A stretch of DNA of 64,000 nt, taken from NCBI RefSeq assembly GCF_036662795.1, contig NZ_JBAFWZ010000007.1, forward strand, positions 1 to 64,000. Reading direction: 5' to 3'. Under the pieces are notes generated by a model. It ran no database searches and was not told the origin of the DNA. It saw nothing but the letters and a program-made list of their open reading frames with translations. Both the position numbers and the translations under genes were made by a program. This document shows, piece after piece, positions 51,591-60,119 of the stretch (within the stretch, counting starts at the first letter, position 1; each line of letters starts with the position of its first letter). The stretch comes from Lysinibacillus_B sp036662795 (GTDB lineage Bacteria; Bacillota; Bacilli; Bacillales_A; Planococcaceae).

Positions 51591-53522
51591 GTGAGCTCTG
51601 TTGCAAAGAAAAAGGGCTTTGGGGCACATGTATGGGACTTTTTAACGACTGTCGATCATAAGAAAATCGCCATTCTTTATTTAGCTGCTGGTACATTGTT
51701 CTTCGCAATCGCAGGTTTTGAAGCGCTATTAATGCGTGTTCAATTAATGATTCCAAATAATGATTTCATTTCTGCGGGCCTATTTAACGAATTATTAACG
51801 ATGCACGGTACGACGATGCTATTCTTAGCAGCGACACCGTTACTATTTGCATTTATGAATGCTATCGTTCCGCTTCAAATTGGGGCACGTGACGTAGCAT
51901 TCCCATTCTTAAACGCACTAGGATTCTGGTTATTCTTCTTTGGTGCGATATTCCTTCACCTATCATTCTTTATGGGTGGAGCACCTGATGCAGGTTGGAC
52001 GTCATATGCGTCTCTATCGCTATACTCTCCTGGTCATGGTATTGATTTTTATGTATTAGGTCTACAAATTTCTGGTGCGGGTACGTTAATCTCTGGTATT
52101 AACTTTATCGTAACAATTATTACGATGCGTGCACCTGGTATGACGTTTATGCGTATGCCATTATTCACTTGGACGACAATGGTTTCAAGTACATTAATTT
52201 TATTCGCATTCCCTCCACTTACTGTAGGTTTATTCTTAATGTTAGTGGACCGTATGTTCGGGGCAAACTTCTTCGATCATACGATGGGTGGTAACACAAT
52301 TATCTGGGAGCACTTATTCTGGATTTTCGGTCACCCTGAAGTATACATTTTAGTTCTACCAGCGTTTGGACTATTCTCTGAAATTATTCCAGTATTCGCT
52401 CGTAAACGTTTATTCGGATACTCTTCAATGGTATTCGCAACAATTCTTATCGGTTTCTTAGGATTCATGGTATGGGCTCACCATATGTTCACAACGGGTC
52501 TAGGCGCAACTGCCAACGCAATCTTCGCGGTAGCAACAATGGCAATCGCCGTACCAACCGGTATGAAAGTATTCAACTGGATCTTAACTATTTGGGGCGG
52601 ATCGATTAAAGTTACTGTACCAATGCTATATGCACTTGGTTTTATCCCGTCATTCGTTGCGGGTGGTGTTACAGGGGTAATGCAGGCAACTGCACCACTT
52701 GACTACCAATTACACGATTCTTACTTTATCGTAGCTCACTTCCACTACGTAATCGTTGGTGGTATCGTAACTGCGTTATTCGGTTCAGCACATTTCTACT
52801 GGCCGATTATGTTTAACCGTACGTTAAATGAGAAATTAGGAGTACTTACTTTCTGGGTATTCTTTATCGGTTTCCACTTAACGTTCTTCCTACAGCACTT
52901 CTTAGGATTAATGGGTATGCCACGTCGTGTATTCACGTTCATGGATGGTCAAGGTTGGGATTTATTCAACATGATTTCAACTGTTGGTGCATTAATGATG
53001 GGTGTTGGTGTTATTCTATTAGTAATTAACGTTTTACTTTCAATTAAATCTGAACCAGTTAACCGTCGCGATTACTGGGGAGATGGTCGTTCTCTTGAAT
53101 GGGCACTGGAAACTCCACTGCCATTCTACAACTTTAAACAAACGCCACTTGTACGTGGATATGATCCATATTGGATTGAAAAAGAAGAGGGTAATAAAGA
53201 AGGAATGGTTTATGCAGAGCCAATCGGCGATATCCATATGCCAAACAACTCTATCTTACCGCTAGTAATGACAATCGGTACATTCATTGCTGCATTCGGT
53301 GCGCTTTATAGCCCATGGGGTGACCAAGTGATTGAAGGTACAGCAAAGGGTGTATCACCTGCACTATCATTAACATTAATTATTGGTGGTTTAGGTTTAA
53401 CAGTAGCTTCGATGATTATTCGTTCGTTTAAAGACGATTTAGGCTACCATGTTCATAAAGAGGAAGTAGAACAAATCGAACGTGAACTTGCTGAGTTCCG
53501 TGCTAAAGGAGGCAAACGATAA
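51591..53522 (+). CDS. ctaD: Cytochrome caa3 oxidase subunit I CtaD
   Basis: A 643-aa polytopic subunit containing heme a and the heme a3-CuB centre. Ligands and signatures: LTMHGTTMLF (heme a histidine), WIFGHPEVYILVLPAFGLFSEI with the cross-linked His-Tyr of CuB, VWAHHMFTTG (two CuB histidines) and YFIVAHFHYVIVGG (heme a3 and a histidines). I start it at GTG 51591, 8 bases after GAAGGAGG, not at TTG 51573 that overlaps this site. Its stop overlaps the ctaE start by one base. Confidence 0.97.
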   Translation: MSSVAKKKGFGAHVWDFLTTVDHKKIAILYLAAGTLFFAIAGFEALLMRVQLMIPNNDFISAGLFNELLTMHGTTMLFLAATPLLFAFMNAIVPLQIGARDVAFPFLNALGFWLFFFGAIFLHLSFFMGGAPDAGWTSYASLSLYSPGHGIDFYVLGLQISGAGTLISGINFIVTIITMRAPGMTFMRMPLFTWTTMVSSTLILFAFPPLTVGLFLMLVDRMFGANFFDHTMGGNTIIWEHLFWIFGHPEVYILVLPAFGLFSEIIPVFARKRLFGYSSMVFATILIGFLGFMVWAHHMFTTGLGATANAIFAVATMAIAVPTGMKVFNWILTIWGGSIKVTVPMLYALGFIPSFVAGGVTGVMQATAPLDYQLHDSYFIVAHFHYVIVGGIVTALFGSAHFYWPIMFNRTLNEKLGVLTFWVFFIGFHLTFFLQHFLGLMGMPRRVFTFMDGQGWDLFNMISTVGALMMGVGVILLVINVLLSIKSEPVNRRDYWGDGRSLEWALETPLPFYNFKQTPLVRGYDPYWIEKEEGNKEGMVYAEPIGDIHMPNNSILPLVMTIGTFIAAFGALYSPWGDQVIEGTAKGVSPALSLTLIIGGLGLTVASMIIRSFKDDLGYHVHKEEVEQIERELAEFRAKGGKR

Positions 53523-54148
53523 TGGATCTTAATCACAAATTTACTCCACAATCTTGGCCTCAGCACCCTGAGCAAGCAACAATGGAAGGTAAAAACAAAT
53601 TCGTAGGCTTCTGGATTTTCCTTGCCTGTGAGGTTGTACTTTTCGCATCATTATTCGCAACGTATTTAGCGCTGAAAGATCAAGGTCCAGCTGGTATGGA
53701 CTTTTCTGCGAAGGAACTTTATGAGCTTCCATTAGCATTTATTATGACGATGTTACTGTTAACATCATCATTAACTTCTGTGTACGCAATGTACCACATG
53801 AAAAACTATAACTTTAAAGGTGTTCAAACTTGGATGGCAATTACTGTTATTCTAGGTCTTGGATTCCTAGGGTTAGAAATTTATGAGTTCCAACACTATG
53901 TACACATTGGTTTTGGTTATACTCAATCAGCGTTCTCTTCAGCGTTCTTCACGCTTGTAGGTACGCACGGCTTACACGTAATTATTGGTCTAATTTGGAT
54001 TACTGGATTATTAATCCGTAATGCTAAACGTGGCCTTAATTTATACAACGCGCCGAAGTACTTTATCGCTTCTTTATATTGGCACTTCATTGACGTTGTA
54101 TGGGTATTCATCTTTACAGTAGTTTACTTGATGGGAGTGTTAGGATAA
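53522..54148 (+). CDS. ctaE: Cytochrome caa3 oxidase subunit III CtaE
   Basis: A 208-aa membrane protein with five helices, the short form of subunit III typical for Bacillus caa3 oxidases. Signatures: KFVGFWIFLACEVVLFASLFATYLAL at residues about 26-51 and GTHGLHVIIGLIW, WHFIDVVWVFIF. It stabilizes the proton-pumping core. ATG overlaps the ctaD TAA and has AAAGGAGG upstream; ctaF starts one base after its stop. Confidence 0.96.
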   Translation: MDLNHKFTPQSWPQHPEQATMEGKNKFVGFWIFLACEVVLFASLFATYLALKDQGPAGMDFSAKELYELPLAFIMTMLLLTSSLTSVYAMYHMKNYNFKGVQTWMAITVILGLGFLGLEIYEFQHYVHIGFGYTQSAFSSAFFTLVGTHGLHVIIGLIWITGLLIRNAKRGLNLYNAPKYFIASLYWHFIDVVWVFIFTVVYLMGVLG

Positions 54149-54149
54149 T

Positions 54150-54491
54150 ATGGCACACGATACTCATTTCGAAACTCGTTCACAGGCACAATACGAATAT
54201 GATCGCGCTAAAAACGCCAAGCATATGCGCAAGCAAGTAACGCAATTTGCGATCATGATTATGCTTACATTTGTTGCGTTTGCATCAGTTGTAGCAGACT
54301 TTTCACCATACTTCATTAAGCCACTAGTTCTATTACTAGCAGGTATCCAAGTAGTACAACAACTGTATTCTTTCATGCATATGGAAGAAAAGGATGCACC
54401 GCATATGGGAGTAATTCAATTCTTCATGTGGGGTGGCGGATTTATCGCCTTCACATTCTTCCTTGCATTCTTAACGATTATTTGGTGGTAA
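54150..54491 (+). CDS. ctaF: Cytochrome caa3 oxidase subunit IV CtaF
   Basis: A 113-aa small subunit with three membrane helices (QFAIMIMLTFVAFASVVAD, LVLLLAGIQVVQQLYSF, FFMWGGGFIAFTFFLAFL) after a charged N-terminus. Motif HMEEKDAPH is conserved in this COX4/CtaF family. Last gene before the operon terminator. Confidence 0.94.
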   Translation: MAHDTHFETRSQAQYEYDRAKNAKHMRKQVTQFAIMIMLTFVAFASVVADFSPYFIKPLVLLLAGIQVVQQLYSFMHMEEKDAPHMGVIQFFMWGGGFIAFTFFLAFLTIIWW

Positions 54492-54498
54492 TCCCTTC

Positions 54499-54532
54499 AA
54501 AAGCGTCTCTGGCTATCCAGAGGCGCTTTTTT
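54499..54532 (+). terminator. Terminator of the ctaBCDEF operon
   Basis: AAAAGCGTCTCTGG, CTAT loop, CCAGAGGCGCTTTTTT: compact, strong, one mismatch. Confidence 0.95.
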
Positions 54533-54576
54533 CCGCCTCTTGGTGAAAATAAAGTCGAATTGTCATAGTTCGTTCA

Positions 54577-54605
54577 TTGAAGAATATTTGTAAGCGTTCT
54601 ATAAT
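54577..54605 (+). promoter_or_regulatory. Sigma-A promoter of ctaG
   Basis: TTGAAG, exactly 17 bases, TATAAT, ending 34 bp upstream of the chosen ctaG ATG. It makes ctaG a separate transcription unit. Confidence 0.75.
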
Positions 54606-54639
54606 AAGAGTACTGAAGTTTAAAGGAGCGCGATTCTGT

Positions 54640-55554
54640 ATGCCATTAAGTATATTTGGTTTTCAAGCTTTATGGAGTCCCTATTTAATCGGGGTTATCA
54701 TATTTTTAACAGTCGTATATTTTTTAACAACCATTACTTGGAGAAAAGATTTTAAAGTTAGCGAGCCTTTAAAGAAAAGTGAAGCCACTTATTTTGTATT
54801 AGCAATGATTACGCTTTACATAATCAAGGGAACGCCAATTGATTTATTAGGGCATATTATGTTTACGATGCATATGGTACAAATGGCGTTTTTATTATTA
54901 CTCGTTCCGATCTTTTTAATTAAAGGGGTACCTTGGTGGGTATGGAAGGTTGTCGTCGAGGCACCAGTTTTAAAAACAATTTTTAAAATATTTACGCAGC
55001 CATTAGTTGCAATATTTGTTTTTATCGCGATGTTTAGTTTTTATCATATCCCAGACATATTTGATGCAATTAAATTAGATCAAACATTGCACGGTCTTTA
55101 TACATTTGTTTTATTCATTTCCGCGTTCTTTATGTACTGGCCATTACTAAATGAGGTGGAAGGTCAGCATACGATGAAAAACATTCATAAGTTGGCTTAT
55201 ATTGCAGGGAATGCAGTGTTAATAACACCTGCCTGTGCCCTCATTATTTTTGCATCCCATCCAATGTACGGTACTTATACCGATTCGGAAATGTGGTTAA
55301 AGGCAATGGAGTTATGTGTACCGGTTGATACTTTATCTACCTTAGGTTTATCGGGTCCGGAATTGTTTTCAAGTATGAGCCCAGTAAGTGATCAGCAAGT
55401 TGGTGGCGTCATGATGAAAATTATACAAGAAATTATTTTCGGTGTAATTTTAGCGCGAATCTTTAGTAAATGGTGGAAGAGTGAGCGTTCAAATCAAGAA
55501 GCTATCACACAAAAGGAATTACAAGAATTCCAGAGCCGTACAAAGCATGTATAA
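54640..55554 (+). CDS. ctaG: Cytochrome c oxidase assembly factor CtaG
   Basis: A 304-aa membrane protein with about seven helices of the Caa3_CtaG family, needed in B. subtilis for forming active caa3 oxidase, probably in CuB delivery. Histidine-containing helices such as DLLGHIMFTMHMVQMAFLLL are typical. ATG 54640 with AAAGGAG at 11 bases; the earlier in-frame TTG coincides with the -35 box and is excluded. The CtaM-like gene follows by 38 bp in the same transcript. Confidence 0.93.
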   Translation: MPLSIFGFQALWSPYLIGVIIFLTVVYFLTTITWRKDFKVSEPLKKSEATYFVLAMITLYIIKGTPIDLLGHIMFTMHMVQMAFLLLLVPIFLIKGVPWWVWKVVVEAPVLKTIFKIFTQPLVAIFVFIAMFSFYHIPDIFDAIKLDQTLHGLYTFVLFISAFFMYWPLLNEVEGQHTMKNIHKLAYIAGNAVLITPACALIIFASHPMYGTYTDSEMWLKAMELCVPVDTLSTLGLSGPELFSSMSPVSDQQVGGVMMKIIQEIIFGVILARIFSKWWKSERSNQEAITQKELQEFQSRTKHV

Positions 55555-55592
55555 TGACAATTAATTAAATAGAAATGATAGGAGAATGGGAT

Positions 55593-56054
55593 ATGGGAGT
55601 ACCTTTATTACCTACAATTAGTACAGCCTTTATCGTTATTAGTGCAGTACTTGTAGCGATTGGTTGGGGACTAATTATAAAACGAAAAATTGAAGCACAT
55701 AAAAAAGTAATGATGGCTGCAGGTGTATCTGCTATTATTTTCTTCATTATTTACGCTTCACGGACAGTATTTATTGGAAATACTGCATTTGGTGGACCAG
55801 AGGAATTAAAAGGATATTATACGTTTTTCTTAGTATTCCATATTGTTTTAGCGACAGTTGGAGCAGTATTTGGTATTGTTAGTTTAGTTACAGGGTTAAA
55901 GAGTAATCTAATTCGACACCGAAAAATTGGACCAATTACAAGTATTATTTGGTTCTTTGTCGCAATTACAGGTGTTTTAGTGTATTTACTGCTTTATGTT
56001 ATTTACAAAGGCGGAGAAACGACATCTGTTATTAAGGCAATTTTAGGATTTTAA
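55593..56054 (+). CDS. DUF420 (YozB/CtaM) membrane protein, oxidase assembly
   Basis: A 153-aa protein with four membrane helices of the DUF420 family (YozB; CtaM in Staphylococcus aureus, where it is required for an aa3-type heme oxidase). Conserved histidines lie in helix-edge positions (KIEAHKKVMM, LVFHIVLATVG, NLIRHRKIG). AGGAG is 8 bases before ATG 55593. The position behind ctaG fits a role in caa3 maturation; family knowledge and context agree, direct proof for this protein is lacking. Confidence 0.85.
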   Translation: MGVPLLPTISTAFIVISAVLVAIGWGLIIKRKIEAHKKVMMAAGVSAIIFFIIYASRTVFIGNTAFGGPEELKGYYTFFLVFHIVLATVGAVFGIVSLVTGLKSNLIRHRKIGPITSIIWFFVAITGVLVYLLLYVIYKGGETTSVIKAILGF

Positions 56055-56060
56055 TGAATC

Positions 56061-56100
56061 AAGCTTCTGTGTATCATGCACAGGAGCTTTTTATTTTTTA
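56061..56100 (+). terminator. Terminator after the CtaM-like gene
   Basis: AAGCTTCTGTG pairs with CACAGGAGCTT (one mismatch), followed by TTTATTTTTT. The remaining 56101-56269 shows no gene. Confidence 0.85.
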
Positions 56101-56269
56101 GGTTACTCAATTACATCAGAATTCGCTTTCAAAGAAGAATCACCAACATTTAAGTGGAGCGGAACGATGCGAATAATCGATTTTTTTGCTCTATGTAATG
56201 TCCGTATGTGTTGATGGAATTATGAATCGTGAAATTGTCTCAGGCAGTAGTAAAAAATCAGATTACTGT

Positions 56270-56303
56270 AAAAAGAAAAAAGGCAACCTATAATTAGGCT
56301 GCC
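56270..56303 (-). terminator. Terminator of the YugN-like gene
   Basis: On the minus strand GGCAGCCTA, short loop, TAGGTTGCC and TTTTTTCTTTTT. Confidence 0.9.
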
Positions 56304-56316
56304 CTCTATAAATCTA

Positions 56317-56679
56317 TTAAGCTTGAATTCCATATTGAGAAAGATCTTTTACAACGTTTTGTAAAAGTGCTTCACAATCTTTTACTAAATGTGCTGGGAA
56401 TACTTCATCAGTGTATTCTACACCGTGTGGATAGTAGTATTTCCCAAGAACAGGTTTGTTAATTTTTAATGTAGCGTCATGTGCGCCAACATCACCAGAA
56501 ATAGCGTTGCAGAAAAGACGTAGGTAAAAACGACCTTCACGAACATCGAAGCGACGGTCAAACGTCATGCGATCGTAATCCCAACCACCGTGACATTCTA
56601 AACCGTATTTTTTTAGAATGCTTGCAAGAAATTCTTGATCAGCAGTTACATTTTCAAGGTTTGTGTTTTCAAAATACAT
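56317..56679 (-). CDS. YugN-like family protein
   Basis: A 120-aa soluble protein of the YugN-like family of unknown function; HGGWDYDRMTFDRRFD and YYPHGVEYTDEVFP are its recognisable segments. ATG 56679 has AAAGGAGG 8 bases upstream; the frame extends 29 codons further upstream without a site and runs toward the divergent ylbC promoter. Not part of the cta transcript. Confidence 0.83.
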   Translation of the reverse strand: MYFENTNLENVTADQEFLASILKKYGLECHGGWDYDRMTFDRRFDVREGRFYLRLFCNAISGDVGAHDATLKINKPVLGKYYYPHGVEYTDEVFPAHLVKDCEALLQNVVKDLSQYGIQA

Positions 56680-56826
56680 TCTATTATCCTCCTTTAGCAT
56701 TTCGTACATTAGTATACGCTCCATTTTTATAATAGAGCAAATTCCCATTTGTTGCAATGACAACATTGTGTCAAGGTAGGTTGAATTGATATAATTATAG
56801 AAAATAATTGTATTTAGGAGGAACGA

Positions 56827-57906
56827 ATGAAAGCGCTGTTTCGCATTTTAATCGTAGCAACACTATTAGGCATGATTTATTATTATTCCTTTATCGAACA
56901 ACCAGAGCATGAACCACTAGAAGGACCGAATACAGTGCAGCAGGCTATTCCATCTGAACATTATGAGAATGATTTTAATGAAACGCTTTCAAGACCGACT
57001 GAAGGGGTTTCAGTATTTATAGGTAAATCGAGTGAGCTATTAATAAAGAACTATGGTGAACCATTGAGAATAGATCAATCAGGCTATGGCTATAATTGGT
57101 GGGTATACAATGAGGGCACATTTATGATGTTTGGTGTAGAAGACGATATCGTTACGCAAGTTTATACAAATGATAGGCTGGTAGAGGTTAGCCCATATGA
57201 GATTGGTCAAAAGGCAGAGGATGTATATCGAATGACGATTTTAGAGGGTGAAGTGACGGTGGAGATGGATGATAATCTTTACATGTTTACGATGAATCAG
57301 GAGGATACGAAAACTCGATTACTAGCAAAATTTGATGGGCTATATGCACAATTATATATTGATAGCGAATTAGGTAAGCTTGTAGGCGTTCGTTATATGG
57401 ATGGTAAAACGCTCGTTATGCAACAACCATATGAAATGCAATATGTTGGCGAGCTAATTGAGCAGCCTGTCTTGTCCTCTTATTCACAATTGGCGTTACA
57501 TGAGGCTACAGCTCAACAATTATTTGATTTAGCGAATAGATTTAGACAGCAGCATAGCTTAAAGCCTCTGCTTCGGTTACAAAGCTTAGATGAAGCAGCG
57601 ATGGCGCATAGTGAAGATATGTTCCTACAAAATTATGTTTCTCATGAATCCCCAACCTTAGGAACATTGACTGATCGATTAAACGAAAAAGAAATCACCT
57701 ATGAAGAATCCGGTGAAAATATTGCGACCTCTTATTATGATGCAATCGAGGCCGTTCATGGCTGGATTAATTCTTCAGACCATCGAACTGTCTTATTAGA
57801 TGAAAAATTTACAAGTGTTGGGTCTGGCGTTTATTACGATTATTATACTCAAATTTTTATTAAGCAAGAACAAATAGACCCTTTTGAGGATAGTTCATTA
57901 CAATAA
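56827..57906 (+). CDS. ylbC: YlbC-like CAP-domain protein
   Basis: A 359-aa extracytoplasmic protein. An N-terminal membrane segment (about residues 5-22, uncleaved anchor or signal) is followed by a CAP-associated N-terminal region (about 60-200; KSSELLIKNYGEPLRIDQSG, repeated once at lower similarity) and a C-terminal SCP/CAP domain (about 225-350; MAHSEDMFLQNYVSHESP, GENIATSY, INSSDHRTVLLDEKF). Same architecture and gene place as B. subtilis YlbC. Role unknown; related CAP proteins appear in spore coat and envelope functions. Confidence 0.88.
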   Translation: MKALFRILIVATLLGMIYYYSFIEQPEHEPLEGPNTVQQAIPSEHYENDFNETLSRPTEGVSVFIGKSSELLIKNYGEPLRIDQSGYGYNWWVYNEGTFMMFGVEDDIVTQVYTNDRLVEVSPYEIGQKAEDVYRMTILEGEVTVEMDDNLYMFTMNQEDTKTRLLAKFDGLYAQLYIDSELGKLVGVRYMDGKTLVMQQPYEMQYVGELIEQPVLSSYSQLALHEATAQQLFDLANRFRQQHSLKPLLRLQSLDEAAMAHSEDMFLQNYVSHESPTLGTLTDRLNEKEITYEESGENIATSYYDAIEAVHGWINSSDHRTVLLDEKFTSVGSGVYYDYYTQIFIKQEQIDPFEDSSLQ

Positions 57907-57921
57907 AATATGGGATTATTA

Positions 57922-57968
57922 AAAATGACATCTATCTCACTAATCTGTGCAGATTTATGTCGTTTTTT
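57922..57968 (+). terminator. Terminator after ylbC
   Basis: AAATGACAT and ATGTCGTTTTTT pair around an inner perfect stem AATCTG-TG-CAGATT. Confidence 0.75.
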
Positions 57969-58020
57969 AGTTCAGTAGCAAAAACGCCCATTTTACATAT
58001 TGTAAAGAAGGGGTATTTAC

Positions 58021-59490
58021 TTGCAGCTTGCAGAACTTTTAAAAGATTGGCCTTGTACTGTTAAAGGCTCTATTCGTGTAGATGTTAGTAGAGTAGAGGA
58101 TAGTGTAGCCGAAGTGAAAAATGGAGATATATTTGTTGCACGGAAAGGAAAAAGATATGACGGGAAGGCATATATAGAGGAAGCCATTGAGCGTGGTGCA
58201 ATCGCAGTGGTAATTGATGATGAGATGATATTTGATGCGTTGAAATTGCATGTTCCTATTATATGGGTGCCGAACTGTTTGCAATTTATCGCCTTTGCTA
58301 GTGCTAAAATATATGGCTTCCCTTCCGAAGCATTAAAGATTATTGCGATCACAGGAACGAATGGTAAAACAACAGTTAGTCATTTTATTAGTCAGCTATT
58401 ACAACATGTTAATAAACGAACATTAGTTATTGGAACGAATGGTTTATTTTTAAATGGTGAGCCCTTCTATTCGGATATTGAGCTATTAACAACGTTACAG
58501 CCGAAGCATTTGCATAAATTATTTTATGAGGCGCTAAGACACGATGTAGAATATGTTGTGATGGAAGCCTCTTCAATGGGGCTAGCAACGAACCGTTTAG
58601 ATTATTGTGATATCGATATTGGCGTGTACTTAAATTTAAGCGAGGATCATTTACAGGATCATGGTTCGTTTGAACAGTATAAATTAGCAAAGCAGCGATT
58701 GGCACAGCTAAGCAAAAAACTTGTATTAAATGGTGATGACACATTTTGTCGATCGGTAGGCTTGTTGTCAAAGCTAGAAAAACGATATTTTGGCGTTGGC
58801 AATCGGGTAGATATTCAAATACAGCTACTAGCGGAGGGACAAAACGCTAGCACCTGCTGTATTCAAACCCAGCATGGAGAACATGTTGTTACATTGCCTG
58901 TCGTGGGAGATTATCAACGATCCAATGTCGCAGCGGCCATTGCCACGATGGATATGCTAAAGTTCCCGCTCTCTTCAATAGCAGAAGCACTACAAACGAT
59001 TACGCTCCCTATAGGACGTATGCAAAGTATTTCTATACCGAATCACGGTACGGTTATTATTGATTATGCACACACGGCTGACGCTTTAAAGGTAGTGTTA
59101 CAAACATTAAAAAAATTACAGCCGAAAAAGCTTTCGGTCGTTTTTAGCTGTGGTGGGGAGAGAGATGTAGCTAAACGTAGGGAAATGGGTACAGTTGCCT
59201 CTAAGTATGCAGATTACATTATATTAACGACAGATAACTGCAGAAGTGAGGATCCACAAAAAATTAATGAGCAAATTAAGGAAGGCTTTTTTTCCACTCA
59301 AAAGTATGACATTGTATTAGACAGAGCAGCAGCCATTACAAAGGCTGTAGAGCAATCAATGGATGGGGAAGTCGTCGTGATTGCTGGTAAAGGTCATGAG
59401 CGTACTCAAACGATTGGCGATAGAGTGCTACCGTTTTCGGATATTGAATGCGTAGAAAGACTACTGTTACAACTTACTAATAAGAAATAA
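58021..59490 (+). CDS. MurE-like Mur ligase (UDP-MurNAc-tripeptide synthetase family)
   Basis: A 489-aa ATP-dependent amide ligase of the MurE branch. ATP loop TGTNGKTT is at 111-118, the carbamylated-lysine region is YKLAKQRL, and C-terminal IDYAHTADALKVVL and GKGHERTQ are normal. MurE adds diaminopimelate or lysine to UDP-MurNAc-L-Ala-D-Glu; the DAP-type signature DNPR is here DNCR (405-408). The locus is outside the division/cell wall cluster, so this may be a second ligase with altered specificity or a specialised paralogue. TTG start with AAGGGG upstream. Called ligase with confidence; substrate open. Confidence 0.82.
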   Translation: MQLAELLKDWPCTVKGSIRVDVSRVEDSVAEVKNGDIFVARKGKRYDGKAYIEEAIERGAIAVVIDDEMIFDALKLHVPIIWVPNCLQFIAFASAKIYGFPSEALKIIAITGTNGKTTVSHFISQLLQHVNKRTLVIGTNGLFLNGEPFYSDIELLTTLQPKHLHKLFYEALRHDVEYVVMEASSMGLATNRLDYCDIDIGVYLNLSEDHLQDHGSFEQYKLAKQRLAQLSKKLVLNGDDTFCRSVGLLSKLEKRYFGVGNRVDIQIQLLAEGQNASTCCIQTQHGEHVVTLPVVGDYQRSNVAAAIATMDMLKFPLSSIAEALQTITLPIGRMQSISIPNHGTVIIDYAHTADALKVVLQTLKKLQPKKLSVVFSCGGERDVAKRREMGTVASKYADYIILTTDNCRSEDPQKINEQIKEGFFSTQKYDIVLDRAAAITKAVEQSMDGEVVVIAGKGHERTQTIGDRVLPFSDIECVERLLLQLTNKK

Positions 59491-59562
59491 TCCATTCGTT
59501 GTACCAATTGTTAAAAGCTTCTTTTGAGTTCATATGTATATCAAAATTCATATCGTTTCTGT

Positions 59563-59568
59563 TATGAT
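59563..59568 (+). promoter_or_regulatory. Extended -10 promoter of ylbF
   Basis: TGTTATGAT, an extended -10 with TATGAT at 59563-59568, 24 bp upstream of the ylbF start. Confidence 0.5.
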
Positions 59569-59592
59569 AGTAACAGATAGGAGGAATTTTCG

Positions 59593-60045
59593 ATGTTGAT
59601 GACTTCAGAATGGGCTTTTATTTTAGATGAAGCTGATCACTTAAGTGAGATGATTCTTTCTTCTGAGCAGGCTCATAGTTTACGAAAAGCATATGACGCT
59701 GTTTATAGTGATAAGGAGCTTGTTGCGCAAATTAATGCGTTTGGGCGTATGAAAGAACAATATGAGGATGTACAGCGATTCGGAAAATATCATCCGGATT
59801 ATCATACAATAATGAAAAAAATTCGTGAGCAAAAGCGGATGCTTGATTTTAATGAGTTTGTCGCAGCATTAAAGCTTGCTGAAAATGATTTTCAAGACTT
59901 ATTAGACCAAGTAAGTCTATTAATCAGCCACTCAGTGTCCCAAGCGGTTAAAGTACCTGTAAGCAACCCATTTTTTGCTAATAGTGCGGGTGGTTGTAGT
60001 ACGGGCGGGTGCGGTACGGGTGGCGGCTGTTCTTGCTCTGCTTAA
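59593..60045 (+). CDS. ylbF: YlbF/RicF family regulator with Cys-rich tail
   Basis: A 150-aa protein of the YlbF/YmcA family: a helical domain (about residues 5-120) and a flexible Gly/Cys tail with C135, C140, C146 and C148. In B. subtilis RicF (YlbF) forms with RicA (YmcA) and RicT (YaaT) a complex that binds iron-sulfur clusters, partners RNase Y, and promotes competence, biofilm and sporulation. The Cys-rich tail here suits cluster binding (inference). ATG with TAGGAGG 8 bases upstream. Own promoter and terminator. Confidence 0.92.
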   Translation: MLMTSEWAFILDEADHLSEMILSSEQAHSLRKAYDAVYSDKELVAQINAFGRMKEQYEDVQRFGKYHPDYHTIMKKIREQKRMLDFNEFVAALKLAENDFQDLLDQVSLLISHSVSQAVKVPVSNPFFANSAGGCSTGGCGTGGGCSCSA

Positions 60046-60072
60046 TCTAATGTCAGCTTTCTCACACAAATA

Positions 60073-60119
60073 AAGCGAGTGATGCTCAATAATGCTTGAG
60101 CATCGCCCGCTTTTTTTAT
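60073..60119. terminator. Bidirectional terminator between ylbF and the GDPD gene
   Basis: AAAGCGAGTGATGCTCAA pairs with TTGAGCATCGCCCGCTTT (two mismatches), followed by TTTT; the right end overlaps the stop of the convergent gene. Confidence 0.92.
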
